A stretch of 64,000 nucleotides of DNA from Staphylococcus lloydii (lineage in GTDB: Bacteria > Bacillota > Bacilli > Staphylococcales > Staphylococcaceae): the NCBI RefSeq assembly GCF_015775975.1, contig NZ_CP064056.1, positions 930,001 through 994,000 of the forward strand, read 5' to 3'. Positions 25,993-35,889 of the stretch are shown piece by piece. The position numbers were made by a program, and so were the translations under genes. Under the pieces are notes generated by a model. It was given only the letters and a program-made list of their open reading frames with translations. It ran no database searches and was not told the DNA's origin. Each line of letters opens with the position of its first letter. Within the stretch, counting starts at the first letter, position 1.

Positions 25993-26397
25993 CTATAGTT
26001 GTTGTATCTTCGTGACATCGAATAGTGAAATTTTAATCTCTTCACCATCATTATGTGTGATGCCAGTCAGATACATATTTATCATATCGATATGTTTAAT
26101 CGTTAACGATAATGATTTGAGCCAACCTTCTTGATAATACTCAAGTTGAACTGGCCGGTTGTTATGCAAAGACTGGTGCAAATGAATATTTAAGTCGTTT
26201 AATTGATCGTCCGATAAGATAGGGCGGTCAATTTTATTTTGATCAATGATATAGTTTTGAATTGTTTCGAACTGTTCGGGTAACGTGGCAAAGGGGGCCC
26301 ATTTAACCATGCCTCTACCCATAGGAATATCTTTAGATAGATATTCTCTCGGAATCTTTCTATAATCGGTTTCTTTTTTATATTTATCTGGAATCAT
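25993..26397 (-). CDS. YolD-like family protein
   Basis: A 134-residue YolD-like protein. The family signature is RGMVKWAPFATLPEQFE (about 28-44), followed by LDDL-type helices and a C-terminal part predicted as beta strands. In Bacillus YolD-like genes accompany Y-family polymerase genes (yqjX with uvrX) under LexA, and the protein may limit the polymerase. Here it stands alone, but its promoter carries a LexA box. GAGGTGA precedes the ATG. Role in the SOS response is an inference. Confidence 0.85.
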   Translation of the reverse strand: MIPDKYKKETDYRKIPREYLSKDIPMGRGMVKWAPFATLPEQFETIQNYIIDQNKIDRPILSDDQLNDLNIHLHQSLHNNRPVQLEYYQEGWLKSLSLTIKHIDMINMYLTGITHNDGEEIKISLFDVTKIQQL

Positions 26398-26414
26398 AGA
26401 ATCACCTCACTACA

Positions 26415-26444
26415 ATAATAGAACATGTGTTCGTATAATTGCAA
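26415..26444 (-). promoter_or_regulatory. LexA-box promoter of the yolD-like gene
   Basis: On the minus strand TTGCAA (26439-26444), 18 bp, TATTAT (26415-26420). The spacer contains CGAACACATGTTC (26421-26433), an SOS box of the Gram-positive type (CGAACnnnnGTTC). A repressor there would block RNA polymerase directly. Confidence 0.85.
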
Positions 26445-26524
26445 GTGCTTTTATAGAATAGTACAAAGAAATATTGAAGCAACGCTTGATATGACGATAA
26501 ATTAAAATACTAGCAACAAAAATA

Positions 26525-26554
26525 AGGTCGAGTCATCTAAATATGACTCGACCT
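26525..26554 (-). terminator. Terminator of arsB
   Basis: A 12-bp perfect stem (26525-26536 with 26543-26554) with an A-rich left flank, giving T-rich sequence on the minus strand. Confidence 0.75.
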
Positions 26555-26564
26555 GAATGCTATA

Positions 26565-27857
26565 TTATTTAAAAATTATGAGTGTTAAGTATAAACCTAC
26601 TAAAGTAATGAATAATACCGGTAGAGTAATTACAATCCCAGTTTTAAAGTAAGTTCCCCATGATATTTTAATTCCTTTATTAGTAAGTACGTGCAACCAT
26701 AGCAATGTCGCTAATGAACCAATAGGTGTAATTTTAGGTCCTAAATCTGAACCTATAACATTTGCGTAAATCATACCTTCTTTAACCATATGAGTAACGT
26801 CTGCTTGATTAATGGCAAGTGCATCGATTAATACAGTTGGAAGATTATTCATGATGGATGATAAGAACGCAGAAATGAATCCAGTACCTATAATGCTTAA
26901 AAATAAATTATGGTCAGAAATAAATGTTAATACATTACCTAATAAATGGGTGATTCCTACATTTTTCAAACCAAAGACGACAAGATACATACCGATGGAA
27001 AAAATAACGATATTCCATGGCGCTTCTTTTAATATCTTTTTAGTATGAACCGCCTGCGATTTACGTGCTAATAAAATGAAAATAACAGCCACAAATATCG
27101 CAATAAATGAAACAGGTATGTGCACAAACTCACTAATTAAATAACCAGCAAGTAAAAATACTAATGCTATCCAAGAAATTTTAAACAGACGATAATCTTT
27201 AATAGCAGAGCGCGGGTTTTGAACTTGTTGTACATCGAATTGAAGCGGTATCGAACGTTTGAAGTAAAGCCATAAGATGAATATGCTTGCTAACAACGCA
27301 CTTAAATCAGGCAGAATCATGTGGCTAAAATACGTCATGAAAGAAATATTAAAATAATCTGCAGACACGATATTAACTAAGTTACTAATCGTAAAAGGTA
27401 ATGAAGTGGCATCCGCAATAAATCCACTTGCAATAACAAATGGGAATATTACTTTTTTATTAAAACCTAATGTACGTACGATCGCTAAAACAATGGGTGT
27501 TAAAATAAGTGCGGCCCCATCGTTGGCAAAAAAAGCAGCTACAACTGCACCTAGTAACATAATATAGATAAACATTTTAATACCATTGCCACGCGATGCT
27601 TTAACCATATAGATAGCCGACCATTCAAAAAAACCAACAGCATCTAAAATTAAAGAGATTAGAATAAGTGCTACAAAAGTTAACGTAGCATTCCAAACAA
27701 TTTGTGTTACTTCAATAACATCTGTGAAATTCACAACACCAGTTAATAGAGCAAGACTAGCGCCAATAACAGCGCTAATACCTATATCTAGCCCTTTAGG
27801 TTGCCAAATAACTAAGACTAGGGTTAGGACAAAAATGATGATTGCCAAAAATGTCAT
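26565..27857 (-). CDS. arsB: Arsenite efflux pump ArsB family
   Basis: A 430-residue 12-helix membrane protein of the ArsB/NhaD ion-transporter superfamily. The start [20 protein letters not shown] and [23 protein letters not shown] and [11 protein letters not shown] all match staphylococcal ArsB. It exports arsenite or antimonite. The longest frame begins 29 codons earlier, but the ATG at 27857 has GGGTGA upstream and gives the usual family length. No arsR or arsC gene is adjacent, so this is an orphan chromosomal pump and control is unknown. Confidence 0.87.
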   Translation of the reverse strand: MTFLAIIIFVLTLVLVIWQPKGLDIGISAVIGASLALLTGVVNFTDVIEVTQIVWNATLTFVALILISLILDAVGFFEWSAIYMVKASRGNGIKMFIYIMLLGAVVAAFFANDGAALILTPIVLAIVRTLGFNKKVIFPFVIASGFIADATSLPFTISNLVNIVSADYFNISFMTYFSHMILPDLSALLASIFILWLYFKRSIPLQFDVQQVQNPRSAIKDYRLFKISWIALVFLLAGYLISEFVHIPVSFIAIFVAVIFILLARKSQAVHTKKILKEAPWNIVIFSIGMYLVVFGLKNVGITHLLGNVLTFISDHNLFLSIIGTGFISAFLSSIMNNLPTVLIDALAINQADVTHMVKEGMIYANVIGSDLGPKITPIGSLATLLWLHVLTNKGIKISWGTYFKTGIVITLPVLFITLVGLYLTLIIFK

Positions 27858-28112
27858 AATTAGATTCACCCGTTTTCGTGGTTTTAATAGTGCAGAGGCA
27901 CCGACAAATTTTAAAAACATGAACATGAAAATATAACGATGCAATTTAACCTACATAGATTAACATCGAAACCTTAATTTGTCTATTTGTCAGTAATGTA
28001 CAATGGTTACTTTAACGGGGCTAATTTAAATAGCTAAGTATGTAATTTAATTAATTGTTATTCTGTGTTAACTTTAATAAAATGAAGTTATATCGATAAT
28101 GGAGGGGTTTTC

Positions 28113-29147
28113 ATGACAACAATAGGTTATGTTGGTTCATATACTAAAAAAGAAGGAAAAGGCATTTACCGTTTTGAGTTAGATGAAGCATCAGGTAAAA
28201 TTGCTACAATAGAAACTGGATATGAAGTTGAAGCTTCTACATACCTAGCTCAATATAACTCATATTTATATGCCATTACGCGAGAAGGAGACGATTGCGG
28301 CATTGCAAGTTTCAAAATTGGTGATAATGGTGAGTTAACTTTAATAAATAAATGTCTTGAATCTACTGCTGGAACAGGTTGTTATGTGTCAGTTTCTCCA
28401 AACGGCCAATTTTTATTTGAATCTGTTTATGGAGCAGGATTAGCTCGTATATATGAATTAGACACGACGACAGGAAAAGTAATCAAACTGATACAAGAAT
28501 TACAACACACTTATCCAGTAGGACCTAGTGACAGACAAGAGCATCCACATGTACATTTATTAGATACGACGCCTGATAATTATGTAGTTGCTATGGACCT
28601 AGGAACTGATAGAGTAGTGACTTATCAATATGGAGAACAGGGATTAACAGAATATGCTGTGACTGAATTTAAACCAGCTGATGGTCCTCGTCACATCACA
28701 TTTCACGATAATAATCATTATGCTTATGTCGTACATGAATTATCAAATATTGTCAGTGTCGTGAGTTATAAAGATGGTAAGTTTAAAGAAGTCGAAAGAC
28801 ATAGTACAATACCTGAAGATTTTACCGGAGATACAAAATTAGCTGGGGTCAGACTTTCTCACGATCAACAGTTTTTATATATAAGTAATAGAGGACATGA
28901 CAGTATAGCAATTTTTAAAGTATCAACTGATGGGTCTTCTCTTGAATTAGTTAACATTACACATAGTGGTGGAGAGTTCCCACGTGACTTTAATATAACG
29001 AATTCAGACGATTTTCTTGTTTGTGCACACCAAGAAGGTGACTATGCATTAACAGTATTTAGTAGAGATAAAAATACTGGGGAATTAACTCAAGTCGATA
29101 ACCAAGCCGAAGCGGCAGAAGGTGTATGCGTTAAATTTTTACAATGA
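28113..29147 (+). CDS. pgl: Lactonase-family beta-propeller protein (6-phosphogluconolactonase)
   Basis: A 344-residue protein of the seven-bladed beta-propeller lactonase family (YbhE/YkgB type). Repeated blade motifs are visible: [79 protein letters not shown]. It is expected to hydrolyse 6-phosphogluconolactone in the oxidative pentose phosphate pathway. Enzyme identity is from family membership. GGAGGGG precedes the ATG. Convergent with aldH. Confidence 0.85.
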   Translation: MTTIGYVGSYTKKEGKGIYRFELDEASGKIATIETGYEVEASTYLAQYNSYLYAITREGDDCGIASFKIGDNGELTLINKCLESTAGTGCYVSVSPNGQFLFESVYGAGLARIYELDTTTGKVIKLIQELQHTYPVGPSDRQEHPHVHLLDTTPDNYVVAMDLGTDRVVTYQYGEQGLTEYAVTEFKPADGPRHITFHDNNHYAYVVHELSNIVSVVSYKDGKFKEVERHSTIPEDFTGDTKLAGVRLSHDQQFLYISNRGHDSIAIFKVSTDGSSLELVNITHSGGEFPRDFNITNSDDFLVCAHQEGDYALTVFSRDKNTGELTQVDNQAEAAEGVCVKFLQ

Positions 29148-29177
29148 GTAGTTGAACCGTAAAAATAATATTCATAT

Positions 29178-29213
29178 AAAAAAGAGCAACTCAATATGAG
29201 CTGCTCTTTTTAG
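29178..29213. terminator. Bidirectional terminator between pgl and aldH
   Basis: AAAAAGAGCA..CTC paired with GAG..TGCTCTTTTT, one internal mismatch, A-run left and T-run right. Confidence 0.85.
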
Positions 29214-29216
29214 TTA

Positions 29217-30596
29217 CTATTTATTAAAGAACGTTTTAATATATTTAAATTTACCTTTATACGGAGGAAAAATAACGCTAGATTCTAAACGTGTAGTTTT
29301 GAAAATATACGACTTATCGTGACTAAACGTATCGAAACTGTATTTGCCATGATATTGGCCGATACCAGAGTTTCCAACGCCACCAAATGGTAAATTTGGA
29401 TTAGCAATGTGCATCAATGTATCGTTGATCGCGCCTCCACCAAATGAAAGTTCGTTTAATACGCGTTCTGTCGCATTTTCATCTTCACTAAATAAATATA
29501 AACTAAGTGGTTTAGGTTTGGATTGAATTAATGCTAAGGCTTCATCCAAATCTTCATAAGTCACAATTGGTAATAACGGACCAAAAATTTCCTCTTGCAT
29601 TATTTCGGAATCAAGGTCCACATTATCTATAATTGTTGGTGCAACATATAAAGTGTCTTTATTTGTAGTACCACCAAAAACAATATTTTGTTGTTGCTCT
29701 GTTAACAATTTCGTAAGCCTTGAAAAATGACGCTCATTAACAATACGGCCAAAATCTTCAGAACGTTGTACATCTTTACCATAAAATTCAGAGATTGTAG
29801 CTTTAAGCGCGCTAATTAAATCATCTTTAATCGATTTCTTTACTAATAAGTAGTCGGGTGCTATACAAGTCTGACCAGCATTTGTGAATTTTCCAAAACA
29901 AATGCGTTCACTTGTGACTTTAATATTGGCAGATTCATCTACAATAACAGGGGATTTTCCACCTAATTCTAATGTTACTGGCGTTAAATTGTTGCTGGCA
30001 GCTTGATATACAGAACGACCAACGTTTTCACTACCAGTAAAGAAAATATAATCAAAAGGTAAGGCTGTAAGTTGTTTCGTCGTTTCTGCTTCGCCTTCAA
30101 TAACAGCCACATATTCAGGGTTGAACACTGCTTCAATAATTTTACGCAACACTTTAGTAACATGTGGTGTGAATTCAGACGGTTTAATAATAGCCGTATT
30201 ACCTGCAGCAATTGCACCTATGAGTGGTTCAATCACTAATTGAAGAGGGTAATTAAACGGTCCAATGATTAATACGGTACCGTATGGTTCTTTCATAATG
30301 TAACTTTTAGCAGGAAACATAAATAAAGGTGTATTCACTTGTTTGCGTTTAGTCCAATTTTTAAGTTCTTTGCGTGCTAACTTAATATTTTTCAAAACGA
30401 AACCAATTTCAGTAGCAAATGCCTCAACTTTGTTTTTGCCTAAATCAGCATTAAAAGCTTCTAATAACTCTGTTTCGTAATTCTTTATACTTTTACTCAA
30501 GTTTTTTAATTGTTGCTTACGAAACTTAACATCTTTCGTTGCTTGTGTTTTAAAATATTGTCTACTTTGCTCAAAAGTTTGTTCGACCGAGTTCAA
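29217..30596 (-). CDS. aldH: Aldehyde dehydrogenase
   Basis: A 459-residue NAD(P)-dependent aldehyde dehydrogenase of the class 3 (ALDH3/ConiferylDH-like) type. Catalytic residues lie in LELGGKSPVIVD (Glu) and NAGQTCIAPDY (Cys); the nucleotide-binding segment is FTGSENVGRSV. Only the TTG at 30596 has a proper spacing (7 bases) from GGGAGG, and it gives the start MNSVEQTFEQS and exactly the S. aureus AldH length, so the upstream ATG at 30602 is rejected. It oxidises aldehydes to acids; the substrate is not visible. Confidence 0.88.
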   Translation of the reverse strand: MNSVEQTFEQSRQYFKTQATKDVKFRKQQLKNLSKSIKNYETELLEAFNADLGKNKVEAFATEIGFVLKNIKLARKELKNWTKRKQVNTPLFMFPAKSYIMKEPYGTVLIIGPFNYPLQLVIEPLIGAIAAGNTAIIKPSEFTPHVTKVLRKIIEAVFNPEYVAVIEGEAETTKQLTALPFDYIFFTGSENVGRSVYQAASNNLTPVTLELGGKSPVIVDESANIKVTSERICFGKFTNAGQTCIAPDYLLVKKSIKDDLISALKATISEFYGKDVQRSEDFGRIVNERHFSRLTKLLTEQQQNIVFGGTTNKDTLYVAPTIIDNVDLDSEIMQEEIFGPLLPIVTYEDLDEALALIQSKPKPLSLYLFSEDENATERVLNELSFGGGAINDTLMHIANPNLPFGGVGNSGIGQYHGKYSFDTFSHDKSYIFKTTRLESSVIFPPYKGKFKYIKTFFNK

Positions 30597-30642
30597 AGTC
30601 ATTCCTCCCGTATGGAAATAAAATAGCACGTATAAATTTATA

Positions 30643-30671
30643 AAAACTGGGACATTGCAATGCCCCAGTTA
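30643..30671 (-). terminator. Terminator of ppaC
   Basis: AACTGGG..CATT paired with AATG..CCCAGTT, with an A-run on the left (T-run on the minus strand). Confidence 0.7.
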
Positions 30672-30702
30672 TCATTTAAAGTATAAACAAGTATCAACTT
30701 GA

Positions 30703-31629
30703 TTAGCTCAATACGTCAGTAATTTGTGGTACGACTTGTTTTTTTCTTGAAACGACACCAGGTAAAAAGGCAGTACCATTTTCAAGTGTAACATTAAATG
30801 CTTCTCCAACTTTATCTTTATCGTCGCCGATAACTAAAATTTTAGAGTCGCTATTAATAATGTCTGTAACTAAAAGTACGAATAAATCATAATTTCCTTC
30901 GTTATTTGCCGCTAACATTGCAGTCTCAAGTTCGCCATGTCTGTCGAATACTTCGTCTATATCTACAGTATTGACTTGACCAATACGTGTAACATGGTTA
31001 CCCATGTTAAATGATTTGGCATCTAACGATAATAATTCTTCGGCACTTTTATCTACCGTTGAAGCACCTGCTTTTAACATTTCTAAACCATATGATTCTA
31101 AATCAATATTAGCGATAGATTTTAATGCTTCTGCAGCAGCTACATCTTCTTCAGTACAAGTTGGAGATTTGAATAATAAACTGTCAGAAATAATTGCAGA
31201 AATCATTAATCCAGCAATTTCTGGTTTAATTTCAAAGCCACGTTCTTGGTACATTTTGTATAAAATCGTTGCTGTACAACCAACTGGTTCAGCACGATAG
31301 TATAATGGAGCAGCAGTTTCGAAATTAGCAATTCTATGGTGATCAATAACGTGTTGGATTGTTGCGTCCGCAATAGTGTCAGCACTTTGTTGGAACTCAT
31401 TATGGTCAACAAGAATAACGTTTTGATCTGCTAAATTATCATTAAGTAACTCAGGTGCCTCAACTTTGAAATAATCTAAAGCGTATTGAGTTTCTGGTCC
31501 AACTTCGCCTAAGCGAAATGCTTGTGCTTCGTTGTTTCCAGTTTGAGCTTCAAAATCTGACATGATAATAGCTGATGAAATAGCATCAGTATCTGGATTT
31601 TTGTGTCCGAAAATATAAGTTTTAGCCAT
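30703..31629 (-). CDS. ppaC: Manganese-dependent inorganic pyrophosphatase
   Basis: A 308-residue family II pyrophosphatase (DHH superfamily) hydrolysing PPi to phosphate in the cytoplasm. Metal-binding motifs: GHKNPDTDAISSA (9-21), VDHNEFQQS near 74 and VIDHHRIANF near 96. A DHHA2 domain (about 195-305) ends in FLPGVVSRKKQVVP, which binds substrate. AAGGAGA precedes the ATG. It follows pncA by 45 bases on the same strand, so the two may be co-transcribed. Confidence 0.96.
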   Translation of the reverse strand: MAKTYIFGHKNPDTDAISSAIIMSDFEAQTGNNEAQAFRLGEVGPETQYALDYFKVEAPELLNDNLADQNVILVDHNEFQQSADTIADATIQHVIDHHRIANFETAAPLYYRAEPVGCTATILYKMYQERGFEIKPEIAGLMISAIISDSLLFKSPTCTEEDVAAAEALKSIANIDLESYGLEMLKAGASTVDKSAEELLSLDAKSFNMGNHVTRIGQVNTVDIDEVFDRHGELETAMLAANNEGNYDLFVLLVTDIINSDSKILVIGDDKDKVGEAFNVTLENGTAFLPGVVSRKKQVVPQITDVLS

Positions 31630-31674
31630 AAATCAATTCTCCTTAAAAAGTAGTTTCTATCATTTTAGCACGAT

Positions 31675-32235
31675 TTAAGACTGATATTCTACATAAGCAC
31701 CTAAGGAATTTTTAAAATGTTCTAATGCCCATGTGTGACCTGTTTCGTTAAAAGAGGCTACCCCTTGTGATGAAATAAATAAATTATAGCCTAAATTATA
31801 AGCAGTTATCGCAGTGTGTAAGACACAAATATCGGTACAAACACCTACAATTTCAATGAGGTCTATGTGACGTTCGCGTAACATTAAATCTAAAGGCGTG
31901 CCGCAAAATGAGTCATAACGTGTTTTGTCTAGGAAATGTACATGATCACTAAATTGAATTTTTTGATAAATATCATTCACTTTACCATAAAGTTCGCGAC
32001 CGGGTGTGCCGATAATATTGTGGGGAGGAAACAATTTGCTTTCAGGATGTAAATGATTATCCTCGAAATGTAAATCCATCATAATAAAAATAGGTTGTTT
32101 TTGATTATTATACGCTTCAATTCTAGAAACGATATAAGGTTCTAACTTTTGTGCCGGCTTACCGCAAGTTAAATTACCATTGTCAGCTACAAAATCATTT
32201 GAATAATCCACTACTATTAATGCCTTGTTTGCCAT
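31675..32235 (-). CDS. pncA: Nicotinamidase (isochorismatase family)
   Basis: A 186-residue cysteine hydrolase. The Asp10-Lys104-Cys133 triad (VVDYSNDF, DKTRYDSF, GVCTDICVL) and the metal ligands Asp54, His56 and His71 (MMDLHFEDNH, FPPHNI) match nicotinamidases, which turn nicotinamide into nicotinate. pncB and nadE lie 3.6 kb away, completing the salvage route to NAD. GAGGTG lies upstream of the ATG. A generic cysteine hydrolase is the alternative, but the metal-site residues favour PncA. Confidence 0.85.
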   Translation of the reverse strand: MANKALIVVDYSNDFVADNGNLTCGKPAQKLEPYIVSRIEAYNNQKQPIFIMMDLHFEDNHLHPESKLFPPHNIIGTPGRELYGKVNDIYQKIQFSDHVHFLDKTRYDSFCGTPLDLMLRERHIDLIEIVGVCTDICVLHTAITAYNLGYNLFISSQGVASFNETGHTWALEHFKNSLGAYVEYQS

Positions 32236-32377
32236 AATAATATTTACACCTCATTATTTAAAAATGTTTTACATTAATATAATTAGTAGCATAACGTATA
32301 TAGTCATAATAATCGAGTTTATTTAGGATAAAATTAGGAAATGTTAATTAAGAAGATAAAATAGGGAGGTGCTAGGG

Positions 32378-33460
32378 TTGGAAATTGACGCGCGCGACTT
32401 TGGATTAAAAGGACAAAGTACTAAAAAAGATACAGCGGCCTTACAAAAAGCACTCAATTTTGCTAAAAAGCATTTTGGTACTACTGTAAATGTACCCAAT
32501 GGAGAATATTATATAAAAAAAGCATTAGTTATCTATTCAGGAACGACATTAAAACTTCAAAATAAAACTGTATTAAAACGTCAAGGTAAAGATGCGTTAA
32601 TAAAAAATGGCAAAAAACCGCATCGTTACTATGGGTATAATGGCAACAGTCATATAACGATTTCAGGTGGCACGCTAGACATGAATGCTAAGTTAAAACC
32701 TTTTAATAATACTGCGATGTGTATCGGTCATGCTCAAGAAATAACCATTACTGATGTAACAGTCAAAGATGTTATAGGTGGACATGCCTTAGATGCCTGT
32801 GGTGTGAATGGTTTATATATAAGTGATTGTCGGTTTATCGGATTCAATGACTTAGAAGGAGATAGAAGCTTTTCTGAAGCGATACAACTAGACATTCAAG
32901 TTAAAGGGGCTTTTCCTAAATTTGGTGCAACTGATGGCACTATAACTAAAAATGTTATCATTGAACGATGTTATTTTGGCAATTCTACCACTGAAGGTAT
33001 GCAACCATGGAATAGAGCGATTGGTTCACATGCAAGTCGCTACAATCAATATTATGAAAATATCCATATCCGACATAATATATTTGAAGATATACAATAC
33101 TATGCTTTAACTCCATTAAAATATAAGGATACTTATATTCATCATAATTTATTTGAACATTGCCAAGGTGGTATTCGTTACTTAGGTATAAAAGACGGTA
33201 AAAATGCTAAAGACCTTGATGGTATAGAGCAACCTTCCCAAGCCGGAGAAAATTTAAATATTTATAAAAACGAATTTAAGGGCAAAATGAAACATGACGC
33301 TGTACATATAAGAAACTACAATGATGTGAAGCATAAACATGTTAAGATAGTACAAAATCATTTTACTGACCCTTCGCAAACCATTCATGCAGAAGATATA
33401 ACGCAGTTTATGATGCAAGACATTGATGAGCGAGCGATAAAAAGAATTAATATTAGTTAG
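32378..33460 (+). CDS. Right-handed beta-helix (pectate lyase-like) protein
   Basis: A 360-residue protein predicted to form a pectin-lyase-type beta-helix. Residues 1-20 hold the [11 protein letters not shown] motif that starts many polygalacturonase-like folds; the coils are seen in [76 protein letters not shown]. There is no signal peptide, so it is probably cytoplasmic or exported atypically. The TTG at 32378 is 8 bases after GGGAGG. The polysaccharide substrate is unknown; no PTS or regulator is adjacent. Confidence 0.72.
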   Translation: MEIDARDFGLKGQSTKKDTAALQKALNFAKKHFGTTVNVPNGEYYIKKALVIYSGTTLKLQNKTVLKRQGKDALIKNGKKPHRYYGYNGNSHITISGGTLDMNAKLKPFNNTAMCIGHAQEITITDVTVKDVIGGHALDACGVNGLYISDCRFIGFNDLEGDRSFSEAIQLDIQVKGAFPKFGATDGTITKNVIIERCYFGNSTTEGMQPWNRAIGSHASRYNQYYENIHIRHNIFEDIQYYALTPLKYKDTYIHHNLFEHCQGGIRYLGIKDGKNAKDLDGIEQPSQAGENLNIYKNEFKGKMKHDAVHIRNYNDVKHKHVKIVQNHFTDPSQTIHAEDITQFMMQDIDERAIKRINIS

Positions 33461-33750
33461 ATAACAAAAATAAAGGCAAGCGAGATTTGGTAATACTCTT
33501 TCACTATGTTCTAGGCTACTGATTTCCTAAATTTAATAGGAGAGCAGTAGCTTGGTTTTTGAAAGCTAATTAAGAAAGAGTGCATAAACACCTTTTCATG
33601 TACATTCTCTTTGAAATATATCTATACCCCGGGTGTCAATTGCAGTAACAAGAGTTGTTCGCAATAGGACCACAGTTAGCAATGATGGTTATTGTTACGT
33701 TATTTACACATTAGCGACGTAATCGCAATGACACATAGGCAACCATACTT
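33461..33750. other. Non-coding region after the beta-helix gene
   Basis: About 290 bases with no supportable gene. A long hairpin (33511-33521 with 33545-33555, G-U pairs included) followed by TTTTT may terminate the beta-helix gene. The rest holds several short direct and inverted repeats such as AGTAACAAGAG and TTGTTACG, which might reflect a decayed gene or small RNA; nothing firmer can be said. Confidence 0.4.
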
Positions 33751-33790
33751 AAAAAAATCCCCCTCACTATTTTGTGATAGTGAGGGGATA
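33751..33790 (-). terminator. Terminator of nos-pheA
   Basis: An 11-bp perfect stem (33760-33770 with 33777-33787) with seven A on its left, i.e. a T-run on the minus strand. Confidence 0.85.
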
Positions 33791-33809
33791 GGTACGTCCA
33801 TAGTTGAGC

Positions 33810-34613
33810 TTAATTTATTTTATTGAAAGAACCGATAATCTTCACTTGGAAATCTAAAGTAGATAATATCGTTACAACTTTATCTAAATTAGAACCTCTA
33901 GGCACATCTGCTTGAACAAAAAAGTGATACATGCCTAATTGTGTTTTAAGTGGACGTGATTCAATCCACGATAAGTTGATATTAAACATTGCGAAAGTAT
34001 TTAATATACTAGCAAGTAATCCAGGTTTATCATATTCAGGCGTGATTAATAATATAGTGTCAGAAGCATCGTCGATATGTTGTGGTTCGTTACTGACAAC
34101 TAAAAAACGTGTGACATTATGTGGATAATCTTGAATGTTTTTTTCGATCGGATAATATCCATAAGCTTCACCACTTCCTAGTGGTGCGATAGCGCCTACA
34201 CCAGGTTCAATGTGTTCTAAACTTTTGATTGTACTATCTACATAATCATAGTCAAAGTTGTGTTGTTGTATATATTGGCTTGTCTGACTAATTGCAGGTG
34301 CGATGGAATAGACTTTTTTGATGCTAGATGCGTCTGCTTTATCGCTACCGTAGAGCGCAAATTGAATATCTAAATGAATTTCACCTTTAGCATAAATGTT
34401 TTCTTGAGTTAATCCGTCGGCTACGATATTTATCGTACCTTCAATTGAATTTTCAATCGGAACGACTGCTATGGCATTATTGTCTTTTGATACTGCACTT
34501 ACAACTTCGTATAAATTAGATTTCGGAATATATGTCGCTTCTTCTTCAGTTTGATATTGTTGAGCCGCTAAATAAGAAAAAGTTCCTTTAGGCCCTAAAT
34601 AATATAAATTCAT
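33810..34613 (-). CDS. pheA: Prephenate dehydratase
   Basis: A 267-residue monofunctional prephenate dehydratase, giving phenylpyruvate for phenylalanine synthesis. The catalytic domain (about 1-180) shows GPKGTFSYLAA, VPIENSIEGTINIV and the TRF motif in HNVTRFLVVS; the ACT domain (about 190-265) carries LPG-like KPGLLASIL and LSWIESRPLK, which bind phenylalanine as feedback inhibitor. It lies 32 bases after nos and is co-transcribed with it, as in S. aureus (nos-pdt). GAGGAG precedes the ATG. Confidence 0.93.
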   Translation of the reverse strand: MNLYYLGPKGTFSYLAAQQYQTEEEATYIPKSNLYEVVSAVSKDNNAIAVVPIENSIEGTINIVADGLTQENIYAKGEIHLDIQFALYGSDKADASSIKKVYSIAPAISQTSQYIQQHNFDYDYVDSTIKSLEHIEPGVGAIAPLGSGEAYGYYPIEKNIQDYPHNVTRFLVVSNEPQHIDDASDTILLITPEYDKPGLLASILNTFAMFNINLSWIESRPLKTQLGMYHFFVQADVPRGSNLDKVVTILSTLDFQVKIIGSFNKIN

Positions 34614-34645
34614 ATTCGTTACTCCTCAAGTTCAATGAAATAGTG

Positions 34646-35710
34646 TTAATGAAAAGGACAACCCGATGATTGTGCTTTTTTATAATGGAAATTTGGGTCT
34701 TTCATAATATTTGGATAACCATGATGATAATTCGAAACAAGTGTAGGGGATAATGAAGGAACTAACCATGACCATTTTCCCGTCACTTCTCTTTGACGTT
34801 TCGCTTCATTTTTTTCAAAAACTTCAAATTGTCTTGAAGCGGTTAAATGATCAACGATAGAAACGCCTGCCTGTTTAAATGAATGGTATACTGCATAATT
34901 TAATTCGACTAAAGCACGATCTTTATTAAACGAATTATTTTTAAGTGTATCAAATTCAAAAGCGTGTGCAACAGTTTCCAATAAATTGTAGCGATAAACG
35001 TCTGTGAAATTTCGAACGGCTATTTCATTGACCATGTACCAACCGTTAAATGGGGCAGTGGGATAAGTTATACCGCCAATCCTTAATTCCATATTTGAAA
35101 TTATCGGCACTGCATACCATTTTAAACCTAGTTGTTTTAATTTTGGGAATTGTTCATGCTCAATATTTATTTCTTTAATTATTTCTGTTGGATAATCGTG
35201 ATATTTCATGACCCCGTTAGGTAATTTATAAATTAAGGGCAACACATCGAATTGTGTATGTTCACTAGTCCATCCTAAATGTTCTGCTAAACGAGTGACT
35301 TCTTTTTCTGCGGGGTCTCCACAATCAGTATAACCTGCATAACGGATTAACTGATTGTTATATATTCTTGGTGGATGTTCTGGGTGAAATATAGTAATGT
35401 ATGGCTTGATTTTGCCATTATTTGTAGCTTGGACAATATGGTTTTCGATTGAGTTTATAAAGTCGTCTTCTTGCTCTATACCACGTGCATCTTCAACTGT
35501 TAAAGACTGCCAGTAGAATCTTCCTATACAACGATTAGAATTACGCCATGCCATCTTTGCGCCGTATTCAAGTTCTTGTTGAGTATGGTAATAAGTACCA
35601 GTTTGATTAATTTCGTTCTCAACTTCTATTAGTCTTTGTGTCATATCAGCAGATTTAAAATTTAATTCAGTGTACATTGTTTTAATAAATTTTTTCGCTT
35701 CGTTTAACAT
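34646..35710 (-). CDS. nos: Nitric oxide synthase oxygenase
   Basis: A 354-residue bacterial NOS, oxygenase domain only. The heme-ligating Cys61 lies in [11 protein letters not shown], the arginine-binding Glu in [10 protein letters not shown], and the C-terminal [10 protein letters not shown] and YHHGYPN match staphylococcal NOS. It makes NO from arginine using an external reductase and protects against oxidants and antibiotics. The ATG at 35710 is chosen because TGAGGT lies 6 bases upstream; a GTG two codons earlier abuts it. First gene of the nos-pheA operon. Confidence 0.96.
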   Translation of the reverse strand: MLNEAKKFIKTMYTELNFKSADMTQRLIEVENEINQTGTYYHTQQELEYGAKMAWRNSNRCIGRFYWQSLTVEDARGIEQEDDFINSIENHIVQATNNGKIKPYITIFHPEHPPRIYNNQLIRYAGYTDCGDPAEKEVTRLAEHLGWTSEHTQFDVLPLIYKLPNGVMKYHDYPTEIIKEINIEHEQFPKLKQLGLKWYAVPIISNMELRIGGITYPTAPFNGWYMVNEIAVRNFTDVYRYNLLETVAHAFEFDTLKNNSFNKDRALVELNYAVYHSFKQAGVSIVDHLTASRQFEVFEKNEAKRQREVTGKWSWLVPSLSPTLVSNYHHGYPNIMKDPNFHYKKAQSSGCPFH

Positions 35711-35889
35711 ATTCACACCTCAACCCCATTATAATTCATGTCTTACTAGATAAATAATAATAAAAGAAAATGTCATCAATTTGTCGCAAATCATGTAATT
35801 TAAAGCCTCTATTTAACTGTGCTATTTAAGATGCTTTAATGTTCTAATTTATGATAAAATGGGAAAAAAGGTCGATTGGAGAGGTTACT

